38,179 nt of DNA from Rhodospirillales bacterium (lineage in GTDB: Bacteria > Pseudomonadota > Alphaproteobacteria > Rhodospirillales > 2-12-FULL-67-15), in contig VGZQ01000026.1 in assembly GCA_016872535.1 (NCBI GenBank), positions 1-38,179 on the forward strand, read 5' to 3'. The position numbers were made by a program, and so were the translations under genes. Positions within the stretch are counted from its first letter, which is position 1, and each line of letters starts with the position of its first letter. Shown piece by piece: positions 8,917 through 17,245 of this stretch. The notes beneath the pieces were generated by a model. That model did not search any database. It worked only from the letters and a program-made list of their open reading frames with translations, and was not told the origin of the DNA.

Positions 8917-8951
8917 TTTTCCGGTATCATCGCGGTACCGTGCGCGCGACG

Positions 8952-9734
8952 TCACGGCCTGACCGCCGGACTTTCCATCGGCAGGCCGCGCGCGCGCCAC
9001 ATCAAATACGTTTCCAGCGCCAGATACTCGGTCGCGCCCGGCGGATAATAGGCGGCGCGCATCCCGAACAGGCAGGCGCGCAGCCGCCGGTATAGCGAGC
9101 CCAACGACTGCCATTCGAGGCGATAGAGCGGATAGCCGGTCGTGTGTCCCTGGGAGAGTGGCAGCCCGGCGAGCTTTCGGCCCCAGTTGGCTTCGTGGCA
9201 ATGGGCGCACGACAGATCGAGATGTCCCTGGCGGGCGATGAACAACTGGCGCCCCGCCGCGATGGTCGTGGCGAGCGCCTTTTCGTCAATCGTGATCGGC
9301 AGGTTGCGCGACTGCCGCGCGACGTAGGCGGCGAGCGCAAGCGATTCCTTGGCGTCGGGCCCGAGCGGGGCAAGGCCCTGGCGCTCGACGCGACACGCCT
9401 CGATCCGGCCGGCGAGATTGACAACCTGGCCACGTTTTTCGTCGTACGCCGGATGGCGCGCGGCCACGCCCTTCATGCTTTCCGTCCCATCGCCGTGGCA
9501 ATCGGCGCACGCCTTGCCGGCGGTGGTCGCCTTCGCCGACCACAACGCTTCTCCTTCCAGCACCCACAGCATGCCGGGGTTGGCGGTATCGTCATCCTGC
9601 ATCGCCTTGAGTGCGGCGCTCATCTGGTCGTAACCGGAGCGACGCTCGGCAAGGGGAATATCATCCGCGCGCGCAGGCGGGTTGGCGACCGCGAGGAAGG
9701 CGGCGATGAAGACAAAAAGACGCGCGGCGTTCAT
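8952..9734 (-). CDS. soxA: Sulfur oxidation c-type cytochrome SoxA (diheme)
   Basis: A 260-residue periplasmic protein with a cleavable signal peptide (residues 1-23, ending ARADD). SoxA is the catalytic subunit of SoxXA, the L-cysteine S-thiosulfotransferase that links thiosulfate or another sulfane to the SoxY cysteine. There are two haem motifs, CADCH at 76-80 and CAHCH at 176-180, so this is the diheme form. The cysteine of RRLRACLFGMRA at residue 221 is the expected active-site cysteine that carries a persulfide and ligates haem. The catalytic parts therefore look intact. The start overlaps the soxZ stop (ATGA). It is the last gene of the minus-strand operon, and no soxB follows: the next gene is the oppositely oriented tRNA-Ala. 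Confidence 0.93.
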   Translation of the reverse strand: MNAARLFVFIAAFLAVANPPARADDIPLAERRSGYDQMSAALKAMQDDDTANPGMLWVLEGEALWSAKATTAGKACADCHGDGTESMKGVAARHPAYDEKRGQVVNLAGRIEACRVERQGLAPLGPDAKESLALAAYVARQSRNLPITIDEKALATTIAAGRQLFIARQGHLDLSCAHCHEANWGRKLAGLPLSQGHTTGYPLYRLEWQSLGSLYRRLRACLFGMRAAYYPPGATEYLALETYLMWRARGLPMESPAVRP

Positions 9735-10057
9735 TCCACCGCGATCTTCGCCCGATGGGTGGCGGCAAATCCGTTATCGCCGGTCCAGCGCAACTCGATG
9801 GTTCCGCTTTCGGTCGCGACGGTGTGGAAGGAAATGAACGGATTGGCGGCGACCGCGGGGAAGAATTGCGCGCTGAAAATTTCCTCGCCGTTGTAGAGCG
9901 CGACGAACGACGTGATGATGTCGCGCGGGCGAAGAACGCCGGTGGTGGTGTAGCGGAACCCGTTTTCCATCACGTGCCCGATCAGCGCGCTGATGGCGAT
10001 GATTTCACCTTTCCTCGCCTTGGCCGGCACGTTGACGATGGCGCGCGGCGCGGTCAT
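9731..10057 (-). CDS. soxZ: Thiosulfate oxidation carrier complex protein SoxZ
   Basis: A 108-residue protein without a signal peptide. Characteristic SoxZ features are the opening RAIVNVPAKARKGEIIAISAL, followed by GHVMENGFR, the PRDIITSF stretch, and the Ig-like strands ending in the WTGDNGF region. SoxZ is the structural partner of SoxY and is exported with it by the Tat signal of SoxY. The ATG at 10057 overlaps the soxY stop and its own stop overlaps soxA, giving strict coupling of soxY-soxZ-soxA. The length equals that of typical SoxZ, and I see no missing element. Confidence 0.93.
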   Translation of the reverse strand: MTAPRAIVNVPAKARKGEIIAISALIGHVMENGFRYTTTGVLRPRDIITSFVALYNGEEIFSAQFFPAVAANPFISFHTVATESGTIELRWTGDNGFAATHRAKIAVE

Positions 10058-10593
10058 GTGTCCTCCAGGCAGGCGCCACCGGTGACGACGATCTCGGCCC
10101 GGTCGGACCAGAACGTGCCGTCGGACATTTCGGCGATCGCCGTAACCTTCTGCGTGTCGGCCAGCCGAATGCGCGCCGAAAATTTGGCGAGCCCGGCACG
10201 CGGACCGAGACGCACGCCGATTACGTTCGGCTGCGGGTTGCGTTCGGTGAAAATGTGGACGGACTTGACGTAGTCCGCGGGCGTCATCGGGCTCTGGACC
10301 GTGACCGTGCAATGGACCGAATTGCCGTTCTCGACGATGGGCGGCAGATCCAGCTTGACCCGGCCGGGAGTAACCTTGGCCCCGCCGGTTACCCGGTGGA
10401 CGGCGGCTTGAATTTCGGCCGGGGTCAGGGGGCGCGGCGAGCTCCGACTGCCGGCCTGGAGCTGCGGCGGCACTTCGTTGGCGGGCGAACGCCTGGGGGC
10501 GAACACAGCGACGACCGCGGCGAACGCGGTTGCGAAACGCAAAAATGCGCGCCGACCGGCGGTGTCGTGTTCCGTTCGCGGGGCCATGGTCAT
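10054..10593 (-). CDS. soxY: Sulfur carrier protein SoxY with a non-canonical C-terminus
   Basis: A 179-residue protein that holds sulfur intermediates on a C-terminal swinging-arm cysteine. The N-terminus is a Tat signal (RRAFLRF at residues 14-20 followed by a hydrophobic run). The body has the SoxY pattern: LDLPPIVENGNSV, then SPMTPADYVKSVHIFTERNPQP and FSARIRLADTQ. The oddity is the end. Normal SoxY finishes in Gly-Gly-Cys-Gly-Gly, whereas this one ends GGACLEDT, with Cys 175 four residues before the end of the protein and followed by Leu-Glu-Asp-Thr. A second cysteine, Cys 95 (SVHCTV), sits where family members usually have a non-cysteine residue. Either ATG 10593 or 10587 could be used. 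The downstream overlap with soxZ fixes the stop, so a simple frameshift is unlikely. Confidence 0.88.
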   Translation of the reverse strand: MTMAPRTEHDTAGRRAFLRFATAFAAVVAVFAPRRSPANEVPPQLQAGSRSSPRPLTPAEIQAAVHRVTGGAKVTPGRVKLDLPPIVENGNSVHCTVTVQSPMTPADYVKSVHIFTERNPQPNVIGVRLGPRAGLAKFSARIRLADTQKVTAIAEMSDGTFWSDRAEIVVTGGACLEDT

Positions 10594-10608
10594 GACGCTA
10601 TTTTACGA

Positions 10609-11058
10609 TCATTCCTTGAGGGTCGCCAGATACGCCACCACGTCTTCGATTTGTTCGGCGGTGAGAATACTGCGTCCGCGATAGGCGTCGGGCACGCGGA
10701 CGAGGCCCTCGATGCTGTAGAAAGGCGGCATAATGGTGTCGGGATTGACCCGCCGCTGGTCGACGACGCGGAGCCGGATCTGGCCTTCGCTCAGGCGGGA
10801 GCCGACACCCCGCAAATCGGGGCCGATGGTGCCTTGCAACGTCTCTTCGGGGATCGGGCCGGGATGGCAGAGCAGGCAGAAGCCCACCTGCCGGTCGCCG
10901 ACGATCGCGCGTCCGCGCCCCGCGTCGCCCCGGGCGCCGGTGAGCGACGCCGGGATCGAGTCGCCGGAGACGGCGAAGGGTTTTAATCCCGCCGCCGCCG
11001 CCGGGCCCGACAGAAATCCGGCCAGAACGACGGCCGCCGCCCGAACGCCCCTGTTCAC
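10609..11058 (-). CDS. soxX: Sulfur oxidation c-type cytochrome SoxX (monohaem)
   Basis: A 149-residue periplasmic cytochrome c, partner of SoxA. The GTG at 11058 is the chosen start: it gives a signal peptide (RGVRAAAVVLAGFLSGPAAAAG) and overlaps the TGA of the upstream molybdenum-hydroxylase gene as GTGA. The longer open frame upstream of it lies inside that gene and is a shadow. The haem motif is CLLCH. The methionine ligand is in NPDTIMPPFYS, and the C-terminal helix LTAEQIEDVVAYLATLKE is standard for class I cytochromes. The gap to soxY is 15 bases. Direct coupling to the hydroxylase gene makes this cytochrome a candidate electron acceptor for it; that is inference. Confidence 0.92.
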   Translation of the reverse strand: MNRGVRAAAVVLAGFLSGPAAAAGLKPFAVSGDSIPASLTGARGDAGRGRAIVGDRQVGFCLLCHPGPIPEETLQGTIGPDLRGVGSRLSEGQIRLRVVDQRRVNPDTIMPPFYSIEGLVRVPDAYRGRSILTAEQIEDVVAYLATLKE

Positions 11059-13250
11059 GCCATCTCGATCTTGTGGTTCTTGAGCGGGAAGGTGCGGATG
11101 CGTTTGCCGGTCGCCGCGAAGTAGGCGTTCAGCACCGCCGGTGCTGCGACGCAAATGGTCGGCTCGCCGACGCCGCCCCACGGATCGCTGCCGCGGGACG
11201 GCATGACGATCGATTCTACCTTCGGCATGTGGGCGATGCGCATCGAATTGTAGGTATCGAAGTTGGTTTGTTCGATGCGGCCGTCCTTGACCGTGCACTC
11301 CTGGAAGAAGAGGGCGGAGAGGCCATAGACGAACGAGCCCGAAATCTGGCGTTCGATCTGCGCGGGATTGACCGCGTAAATCGGATCGGTCGCGGCGACG
11401 ATGCGGTGGACCTTGATCTTATTGCCGCCGTCCGAAACCGAAATTTCGGCCGCCGCCGCGACGTAACTCGCGAACGACTTCATCTGGGCGAGGCCGCGGA
11501 AGATGCCCGCCGGGGCCGGCTTGCCCCAGCCGATCTTGTCGGCGACCGCGTTGAGGACTGCGAGGTGTTTCGGGTGCTTGCCCATCAGCTTGCGGCGGAA
11601 CTCGAGCGGGTCCTGGTTCACGGACTTGGCCAGCTCGTCCATGAAGCATTCGATGAAGATGGCGTTCTGGTTGATGTTCACGCCGCGCCAGAACCCCGGC
11701 AGAATGTGCGGGTTGCGCATCGAATGGTCGACCAGCAGGTTGGGAATCGAATAGCCGAAGGCGAAATCCCCCGACGGCCACAAACCCTGGAAGGTGAGTT
11801 GGTCCTTACCCTTGTCCAGGCCCTCGGGGCGCGCGCTCGCCAGAATCGACTGGCCCGAAAGCCGGATGTGCAACGCGGTCAGGTTGTTGTTGGCGTCGAA
11901 CCCGCCCGTGAGCTTGCAATGCATGACCGGGTGATAGCGGCCGTGCAGCATGTCTTCTTCGCGCGTCCACAACAGCTTGACCGGCGTTCCCGGCATCTGC
12001 TTGGCGATCAACACCGCCTGGGTGACGTAGTCGTGGAAGTTGCCGCGCCGGCCGAAGCCGCCGCCCAAGTCGATCTTATGAACATCGACTTTGCTGGCCG
12101 GAAGGCCGGACGCCTGCAACGCCGCCGCGAACGCCGCTTCGCCGTTCTGGGTCGGAACCCACACCTCGCAGCGGTCCGCGGTGTAGAGCGCGGTTGCGTT
12201 CATCGACTCCATGCAGGCGTGGTTCTGATAGGGATAGAAATAGAACGCCTCGAGCTTCTTGGTGGCGGAGGCGAGCGCGCCCTTGGCGTCGCCGTTCTCG
12301 TTGCCGACGAAGGCTTCGCTCGCGGTCAATCCGGCCTTGAGCCATTCGTCGATCGAAGCGCTGGAGACCTTGGCGTTGGGGCCTTCGTCCCAGACGATGG
12401 GCAGCGCGTCCATCGCCATCTTGGCCCGCCAGAAGGTGTCGGCGACCACGGCGACGGCGGTTTCGCCGACCGGGACCACCTTTTTGACGCCCTTCATGCC
12501 GGCGACCTTGGCGGCGTCGAAGCTTTTCACCTTGCCGCCGGTCACCGGGCAATCCTTGATGGTCGCAACCAGCATGCCGGGCAGCTTCAAGTCGAAGCCG
12601 TAGACTTTCCGTCCGTCGACCTTGTCGGCGGTATCGAGCCGCTTCATCGACTGGCCGATGATCTTCCACTCCTTCGGGTCCTTGAGCTTGACCGAATCAG
12701 CGGGCGGCGGGGTCAATTTCGCCGCCGCCTCGGCCACCTTGCCGTAGGTAGTGGTGCGTCCGGACGTCTTATGGGTGATGACGCTGTTGGCTACGGTGCA
12801 CTCCGCGGCCGGGACGCCCCAGCCGTTGGCGGCAGCCTGGACCAGCATCATGCGCGCCGACGCACCGCCCCGGCGCACGTAGTCGTGCGAAGTGCGGATA
12901 CCGCGGCTGCCGCCGGTCGAGAAATCGCCCCACACCCGGTTGCGGGCGACGCTTTGCCCCGGGGTCGGGTATTCGGTGGTGACTTTGTTCCAGTCGCACT
13001 CCAGCTCCTCGGCAACCATCTGGGCGAGGCCGGTGATGGTGCCTTGCCCCATCTCGGAACGCGCGACGCGGACGACGACCGTGTCGTCGGGCCGGATCAC
13101 GACCCAGGCGTTGATTTCGGGCGAGCCGTCCTTGGCGCGGACGACCTTGGGCCCGCCATCGGGCAGTGCAAAACCGAGCATAAATCCGCCACCGGCGGCG
13201 GCGGCGCTGACGACGAAGGAACGGCGGCTGATGTTCGGAATGTAATTCAT
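11055..13250 (-). CDS. Molybdopterin-binding large subunit of an IorB-type hydroxylase (xanthine dehydrogenase family)
   Basis: A 731-residue molybdenum hydroxylase subunit resembling isoquinoline 1-oxidoreductase beta and related aldehyde dehydrogenases. The N-terminus is a Tat-type signal (SRRSFVVSAAAAGGG), so the enzyme is expected in the periplasm. The MPT-binding landmarks include VRVARSEMGQGTITGLAQM near residue 60, the glycine loop GGGFGRRG in the middle, and a C-terminal GGVGEPT. Its Glu (about 696) is the expected active-site base. ATG 13250 is the start, 11 bases after the small-subunit gene. The stop overlaps soxX by 4 bp. IorB-type enzymes normally use a dedicated cytochrome c as electron acceptor; here the next gene is soxX. 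The substrate is unknown: the family hydroxylates aromatic heterocycles or oxidises aldehydes. Confidence 0.9.
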   Translation of the reverse strand: MNYIPNISRRSFVVSAAAAGGGFMLGFALPDGGPKVVRAKDGSPEINAWVVIRPDDTVVVRVARSEMGQGTITGLAQMVAEELECDWNKVTTEYPTPGQSVARNRVWGDFSTGGSRGIRTSHDYVRRGGASARMMLVQAAANGWGVPAAECTVANSVITHKTSGRTTTYGKVAEAAAKLTPPPADSVKLKDPKEWKIIGQSMKRLDTADKVDGRKVYGFDLKLPGMLVATIKDCPVTGGKVKSFDAAKVAGMKGVKKVVPVGETAVAVVADTFWRAKMAMDALPIVWDEGPNAKVSSASIDEWLKAGLTASEAFVGNENGDAKGALASATKKLEAFYFYPYQNHACMESMNATALYTADRCEVWVPTQNGEAAFAAALQASGLPASKVDVHKIDLGGGFGRRGNFHDYVTQAVLIAKQMPGTPVKLLWTREEDMLHGRYHPVMHCKLTGGFDANNNLTALHIRLSGQSILASARPEGLDKGKDQLTFQGLWPSGDFAFGYSIPNLLVDHSMRNPHILPGFWRGVNINQNAIFIECFMDELAKSVNQDPLEFRRKLMGKHPKHLAVLNAVADKIGWGKPAPAGIFRGLAQMKSFASYVAAAAEISVSDGGNKIKVHRIVAATDPIYAVNPAQIERQISGSFVYGLSALFFQECTVKDGRIEQTNFDTYNSMRIAHMPKVESIVMPSRGSDPWGGVGEPTICVAAPAVLNAYFAATGKRIRTFPLKNHKIEMA

Positions 13251-13261
13251 GGTCGCCCCCC

Positions 13262-13711
13262 TCAAGCCTTGGCCGCGGCGTGAATCGCCTGGCGCACTTC
13301 CTGGAACGTGCCGCACCGGCAGATGTTGGTGATCGCTTTGTCGATGTCCGCGTCGGTTGGCCGGGGTTTTTCCTTGAGCAGGGCGGCGGCGGCCATGATC
13401 ATACCCGACTGGCAATAGCCGCATTGCGGCACGTCGTGGTCGATCCAAGCCTTCTGGATCTTGTGCAGCACCCCGCCTTGGGCGAGGCCCTCGATGGTGG
13501 TGATGCTTTTGCCTTCGACCGCGCTGACGGGCAGCGAACAGGAGCGCACCGGCTGGCCGTCGATGTGCACGGTGCAGGAACCGCACTCGGCGATGCCGCA
13601 GCCGTACTTGGTGCCGGTCAAGCCGACATGATCCCGGATCACCCACAACAGCGGCGTATCGGCCTCGACGTCGATGGTATGAGGCTTGCCGTTGATCGTC
13701 AGTCGCGCCAT
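13262..13711 (-). CDS. [2Fe-2S] small subunit of an IorA-type molybdenum hydroxylase
   Basis: A 149-residue iron-sulfur protein, the electron-transfer partner of the large subunit. The N-terminal plant-type ferredoxin domain has Cys 38, 43, 46 and 58 ([11 protein letters not shown]... RSC). The C-terminal helical domain has Cys 97, 100, 131 and 133 (CGYCQSG and CRCG) for the second cluster. All eight ligands are present. There is no signal peptide; in this family the small subunit is thought to ride out through the Tat system bound to the large subunit. A Shine-Dalgarno sequence GGGAGGGAG lies just upstream of the ATG. It is the first gene of the six-gene operon that continues with the large subunit and soxXYZA. 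No FAD-binding subunit is present, as expected for the IorAB type. Confidence 0.93.
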   Translation of the reverse strand: MARLTINGKPHTIDVEADTPLLWVIRDHVGLTGTKYGCGIAECGSCTVHIDGQPVRSCSLPVSAVEGKSITTIEGLAQGGVLHKIQKAWIDHDVPQCGYCQSGMIMAAAALLKEKPRPTDADIDKAITNICRCGTFQEVRQAIHAAAKA

Positions 13712-13877
13712 GAACTCCCTCCCTGGATGTTCGTTTCCGCAAAAATCCGAATCGCGATTGGACGGGAGCTTACCCGATTCCGGCCGGTTGCGCGATTGAT
13801 GAACGAAATCTAGCCCTGGCGACAGGAGGGTTAACGGTCACCAGAGGATGGGCTCGTCAGATGTGGGAAGGATTATA

Positions 13878-14753
13878 TTAGCGTACCAGCAAGAGCGAGC
13901 AGGAGAGTCGGTCGAGCAAATCGCCAGCGATCGATTTTTCCGATTCGCCGTCCGTGCCGACGACCACCAAGGACGCGCCACGCCGGCGCGCGGCGGCGCA
14001 AAGCGCCTCGCCGTCGCCGCCGGGAAGATGAAGGAATTCGAGTTCGATTCCCGCGTCCGCAAGGCGCGCGCGGATATCGCTCCGCCAGCGATCGGCCTCG
14101 GCGATCCTCGGTGTCCGCAGGACGACCTCGCATGGGTTTCCGGCCGCCCCGGCGATGGCGGCGGCGGCTTGCAGCGCCCGTTCAGCCGCGGCGCCTCCGT
14201 CGAACAGTACGACGACCGCACCCGACAACGCGCGATCTTCGCGCAGGAACAAAATCGATCTAGGATTAGCGCGCGCGATCGCCTCGGCTGCACGGCCGGT
14301 GGAGATCGGCCCCGGCCAGGCCGCGTGTTCCGCCCAGGCAACGATGACGAGATCGGTTTCCGCCGCGCACGCCGCCACTTCCGCCGCGATCCGTCCGCGC
14401 CGCACCTCGAACGAGGCACTGAGGGCGCTTTCCCGCGCCGCCCGCTCGACCGCGCGGCGAATTTCGTCGGCGCGGGCTCGCAGCGCGCGGGCCAGCGCCG
14501 CAGTGTCGAGATTTGAGGACGTCGTCTCGCCCGGCTCCGTTTCCGGGGAGCGCCCGATCAGACGCGCGCCCGGATGGCCGGCCAACCGCAACAGTTCCTC
14601 GCTTTCGATATAAAGGGCCGCGAATTCCGCCTCGAACCGGCGGGCGAGGCGGGCGGCGGCTTCGGCGCTGGCGTATCCGGACATGGCGTCCAGCACCAGT
14701 AGCAACCGTCGGAACGGCGCGAGGCTTCCCGCTTCGGGACGCCGCGCCAACAT
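13878..14753 (-). CDS. Tandem universal-stress-protein-like protein
   Basis: A 291-residue alanine-rich protein that looks like two fused UspA-type domains. The first begins FRRLLLVLDAMSGYASAEAAARLARRF and ends with NPRSILFLRED. The second begins GAVVVLFDGGAAAERALQAAAAIAG and ends VVVGTDGESEKSIAGDLLDRLSCSLLLVR. The ATP-binding signature G-x2-G-x9-G-S/T of UspA is not present in recognisable form, so it may not bind nucleotide. The start codon shares one base with the stop of the upstream Lon-like protease gene (TGATG), which indicates translational coupling and a shared role, perhaps in a stress response. The family call rests on fold-like pattern and length and is tentative. Confidence 0.6.
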   Translation of the reverse strand: MLARRPEAGSLAPFRRLLLVLDAMSGYASAEAAARLARRFEAEFAALYIESEELLRLAGHPGARLIGRSPETEPGETTSSNLDTAALARALRARADEIRRAVERAARESALSASFEVRRGRIAAEVAACAAETDLVIVAWAEHAAWPGPISTGRAAEAIARANPRSILFLREDRALSGAVVVLFDGGAAAERALQAAAAIAGAAGNPCEVVLRTPRIAEADRWRSDIRARLADAGIELEFLHLPGGDGEALCAAARRRGASLVVVGTDGESEKSIAGDLLDRLSCSLLLVR

Positions 14754-17245
14754 CAGGGCTTCCGCCGGGATTTTTCGCCCGACTCCTCCAGTCCGCGCTC
14801 CCGCAGCATGCGCGCGCGGGCTTTGCGCGCGAACGACGCGAGTCTGGCGACGATGCGCGCGTTGACGCTGCCGGCGGGATACGCGCCGTCCGCGTCCGCT
14901 TCGCCGGCGGGTACGCCGGTGAGAATCCCGATGCCGTCGTCCACGGTTTCGACCGCGAACACGCGGAAGCGTCCCGCCTTGACCGCCTCGATCACATCCC
15001 GACGCAGCATCAAGTGCTCGACGTTGGCCTTCGGGATCAGCACGCCTTCGTCGCCGGTGAGGCCGCGCGCGGCGCAGATGTCGAAGAAGCCTTCGATCTT
15101 CTCGTTGACCCCGCCGATCGCCTGGACGCGCCCCAACTGGTCGACCGAGCCGGTCACGGCGAGCGATTGCTTGATCGGAATGTCGGCAAGCGCGGACATC
15201 AGGGCATATAGCTCGGCCGAAGAGGCGCTGTCGCCCTCGACGCCGCCATAAGACTGCTCGAACACCAGGCTCGCGTTCAACGAGAGCGGCTGATCGCGGC
15301 CGTAGCGGGCATTGAGGAAGGACGAGAGAATCATCACGCCCTTGCTGTGCAACGGACCGCCGAGGTCAACCTCGCGCTCGATATCGGCAACCTCGCCCTT
15401 GCCGGCGGCGACCCGGCAGGTGATGCGGCTCGGCCGGCCGAAGCGGAAGTTGTCGAGCTGAATGACGGAGAGGCCGTTGACCTGGCCGCTCTTGGCGCCC
15501 GCGGTTTCGATCACCAAAGTGCCGCGCTTGATTGCCTCCTGGATCAACGCGCGCAGGCGGTCGGAGCGGTAAATACCGGCGGCGATCGCCTTTTCCACAT
15601 GCTCGGCGGTAACGACCGCGACCTCGGCGCGGCGCGCCCAATAGGCGGCCTCGCGCACCAAGTCGGCGATGCCCTCGATTCGGGCCGAAAGCTTCTTTTG
15701 GTCGTCGGCCATGCGCGCGCCGTGTTCGACGACGCGCGCGACGGCCGAGGCGTCGAAGGGAGCCAGGCTCTCGGTCTTGGCCACGGTCGCGACCAGGCGG
15801 GCGTAGTGCGCTTCGCCCGCCGCGTCGCGCGCAAGCCGGTCGTCGAAATCGGCGGCGACCTTGAACAATTCGCGGAACTCGGGGTCGTAATGATGGAGCA
15901 GGTAATAAAGAATCGGTTCGCCGATCAGCACGACCTTGGCCTCGAGCGGGATCGGCTCGGGCTCGAGCGTCACGGTCGAGGCCCAACCAATTTCCTCGCC
16001 GAGCGACTCGATCCGGATTCGTCCCGTGCGCAGGGCGCGCTTCAGGCTTTCCCAGGCGAACGGTTGCATCAGAACCTTGCGCGCCGACAGGATCAGGTAG
16101 CCGCCGTTGGCGCGGTGCAGCGCGCCGCCCTTGATCAGGTTGAAGTCGGTGACCAACGCGCCGAACTGAGCGAGATGTTCGACCCGGCCGATGAGGTTGG
16201 GTTGGGTCGGATGGTCCTCCTCGATCACCGGCACGCCGGACGGGGCGCCGCCGGCGGGGGCGTTGTCGACCAGCAGGTTGACCTGATAACGGCGGAAGGC
16301 CGGCCCCGCGGTCTGCAGCGCGCGCCGCGCCGCCGGCGCCATCAAGGCCTCCATCGCCGGAGGCACACCGCCTTCCTGGGGCAGGAATTCGTGCGCGTTC
16401 TCGATCATGTCGTCGCGCACCGCGTCGAGATGGAGGATGACGCCGGGCTGATCCCGCCAGCGCAGCTTGAGGTCGTCGATCAGATGACCGACCGCGGATT
16501 GGGCGATTTCACGATTCAGCTCGCGTATCTTTTCGCGCTGGGCGCGCTCGGTGCGCGGAATGGAACGCAAGATTTCTTCCAATTCCGCCTGCAACTCCTC
16601 CATCGCGGCGCGGCGCTTCTCCTGCTCTTTTTCCGGAAGGGCCTCGAACTCCTTGGCATCCAGGACTTCGTCGCCCTTGATCGGCGCGAGCGCCAGGCCC
16701 ATCGGCGTACGGATCAGGGCGATTTCGCGTTCGCGCGCCTTTTCCTGAAGCATGGCGAAAGCCTTCTCATGGCGTTCCTTGAAACGTTCCTGGATCGCGT
16801 TCTTCCGGTTGCGGTAATCGTCGCTTTCGAACGCGGCGGGAATCGCGATCGTCAATTCCTCGATCAGACGTTTCATATCGTCCACCAAAGTCCGCCCGCT
16901 CCCGGCGGGCAAACGCAGCGCCTTCGGCCGGCGGTGATCGACGAAGTTGTTGACGTAGCACCAGTCGGGCGGCAACGGCCGCTCCCCGGCCTCGCGCGCC
17001 AGGGATCGGCGCACCAGGGTCGCGCGGCCGGTCCCTTCTTCGCCGAGCGCGAACAAATTGAATCCGCCGTGCGGCATGCCGATGGCGAATGCAATCGCCT
17101 CGACCGCCCGGTCCTGGCCGACGATGGCGGCGTCAGGGACGGCGAGGTCGTCGGTGTTGGCGAAACCGAGGCAGGCGGGATCGCATGGCGCGCTCAGAGC
17201 TTGCCACGGCAATGCCGTTGCGGCGGCGTCGGAACGGTCGTTCAT
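14753..17245 (-). CDS. LonB/YcbZ-type AAA-family protease
   Basis: An 830-residue protein with a central AAA_32-type region and a C-terminal Lon protease domain, as in E. coli YcbZ. The catalytic dyad can be read directly: Ser 673 in EGDSASSAE and Lys 716 in GGVNEKIEGFF, 43 residues apart, the same spacing as in Lon. The N-terminal phosphate-binding loop is GEEGTGRATL (about 68-77), with Arg where a Walker A lysine would stand. The middle contains a charged coiled-coil stretch (about 160-255) and then the highly conserved GGYLILSARKVLMQPFAW. Degradation of misfolded proteins is the expected role, but substrates are unknown. It overlaps the upstream zincin gene by 4 bp and the downstream stress-protein gene by one base. 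Confidence 0.88.
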   Translation of the reverse strand: MNDRSDAAATALPWQALSAPCDPACLGFANTDDLAVPDAAIVGQDRAVEAIAFAIGMPHGGFNLFALGEEGTGRATLVRRSLAREAGERPLPPDWCYVNNFVDHRRPKALRLPAGSGRTLVDDMKRLIEELTIAIPAAFESDDYRNRKNAIQERFKERHEKAFAMLQEKAREREIALIRTPMGLALAPIKGDEVLDAKEFEALPEKEQEKRRAAMEELQAELEEILRSIPRTERAQREKIRELNREIAQSAVGHLIDDLKLRWRDQPGVILHLDAVRDDMIENAHEFLPQEGGVPPAMEALMAPAARRALQTAGPAFRRYQVNLLVDNAPAGGAPSGVPVIEEDHPTQPNLIGRVEHLAQFGALVTDFNLIKGGALHRANGGYLILSARKVLMQPFAWESLKRALRTGRIRIESLGEEIGWASTVTLEPEPIPLEAKVVLIGEPILYYLLHHYDPEFRELFKVAADFDDRLARDAAGEAHYARLVATVAKTESLAPFDASAVARVVEHGARMADDQKKLSARIEGIADLVREAAYWARRAEVAVVTAEHVEKAIAAGIYRSDRLRALIQEAIKRGTLVIETAGAKSGQVNGLSVIQLDNFRFGRPSRITCRVAAGKGEVADIEREVDLGGPLHSKGVMILSSFLNARYGRDQPLSLNASLVFEQSYGGVEGDSASSAELYALMSALADIPIKQSLAVTGSVDQLGRVQAIGGVNEKIEGFFDICAARGLTGDEGVLIPKANVEHLMLRRDVIEAVKAGRFRVFAVETVDDGIGILTGVPAGEADADGAYPAGSVNARIVARLASFARKARARMLRERGLEESGEKSRRKP

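Noticed and set aside
11059-11298. N-terminal extension of the soxX frame
   Set aside because: The extra residues lie inside the hydroxylase gene in another frame and would place the signal peptide in the middle of the protein.
11073-13283. 736-codon open frame opposite the molybdenum hydroxylase large subunit
   Set aside because: Antisense shadow; no motif or ribosome site, while the minus-strand protein is clearly recognisable.
13251-13742. N-terminal extension of the hydroxylase large-subunit frame
   Set aside because: It would overlap the whole small-subunit gene in another frame; the ATG at 13250 begins a proper Tat signal.
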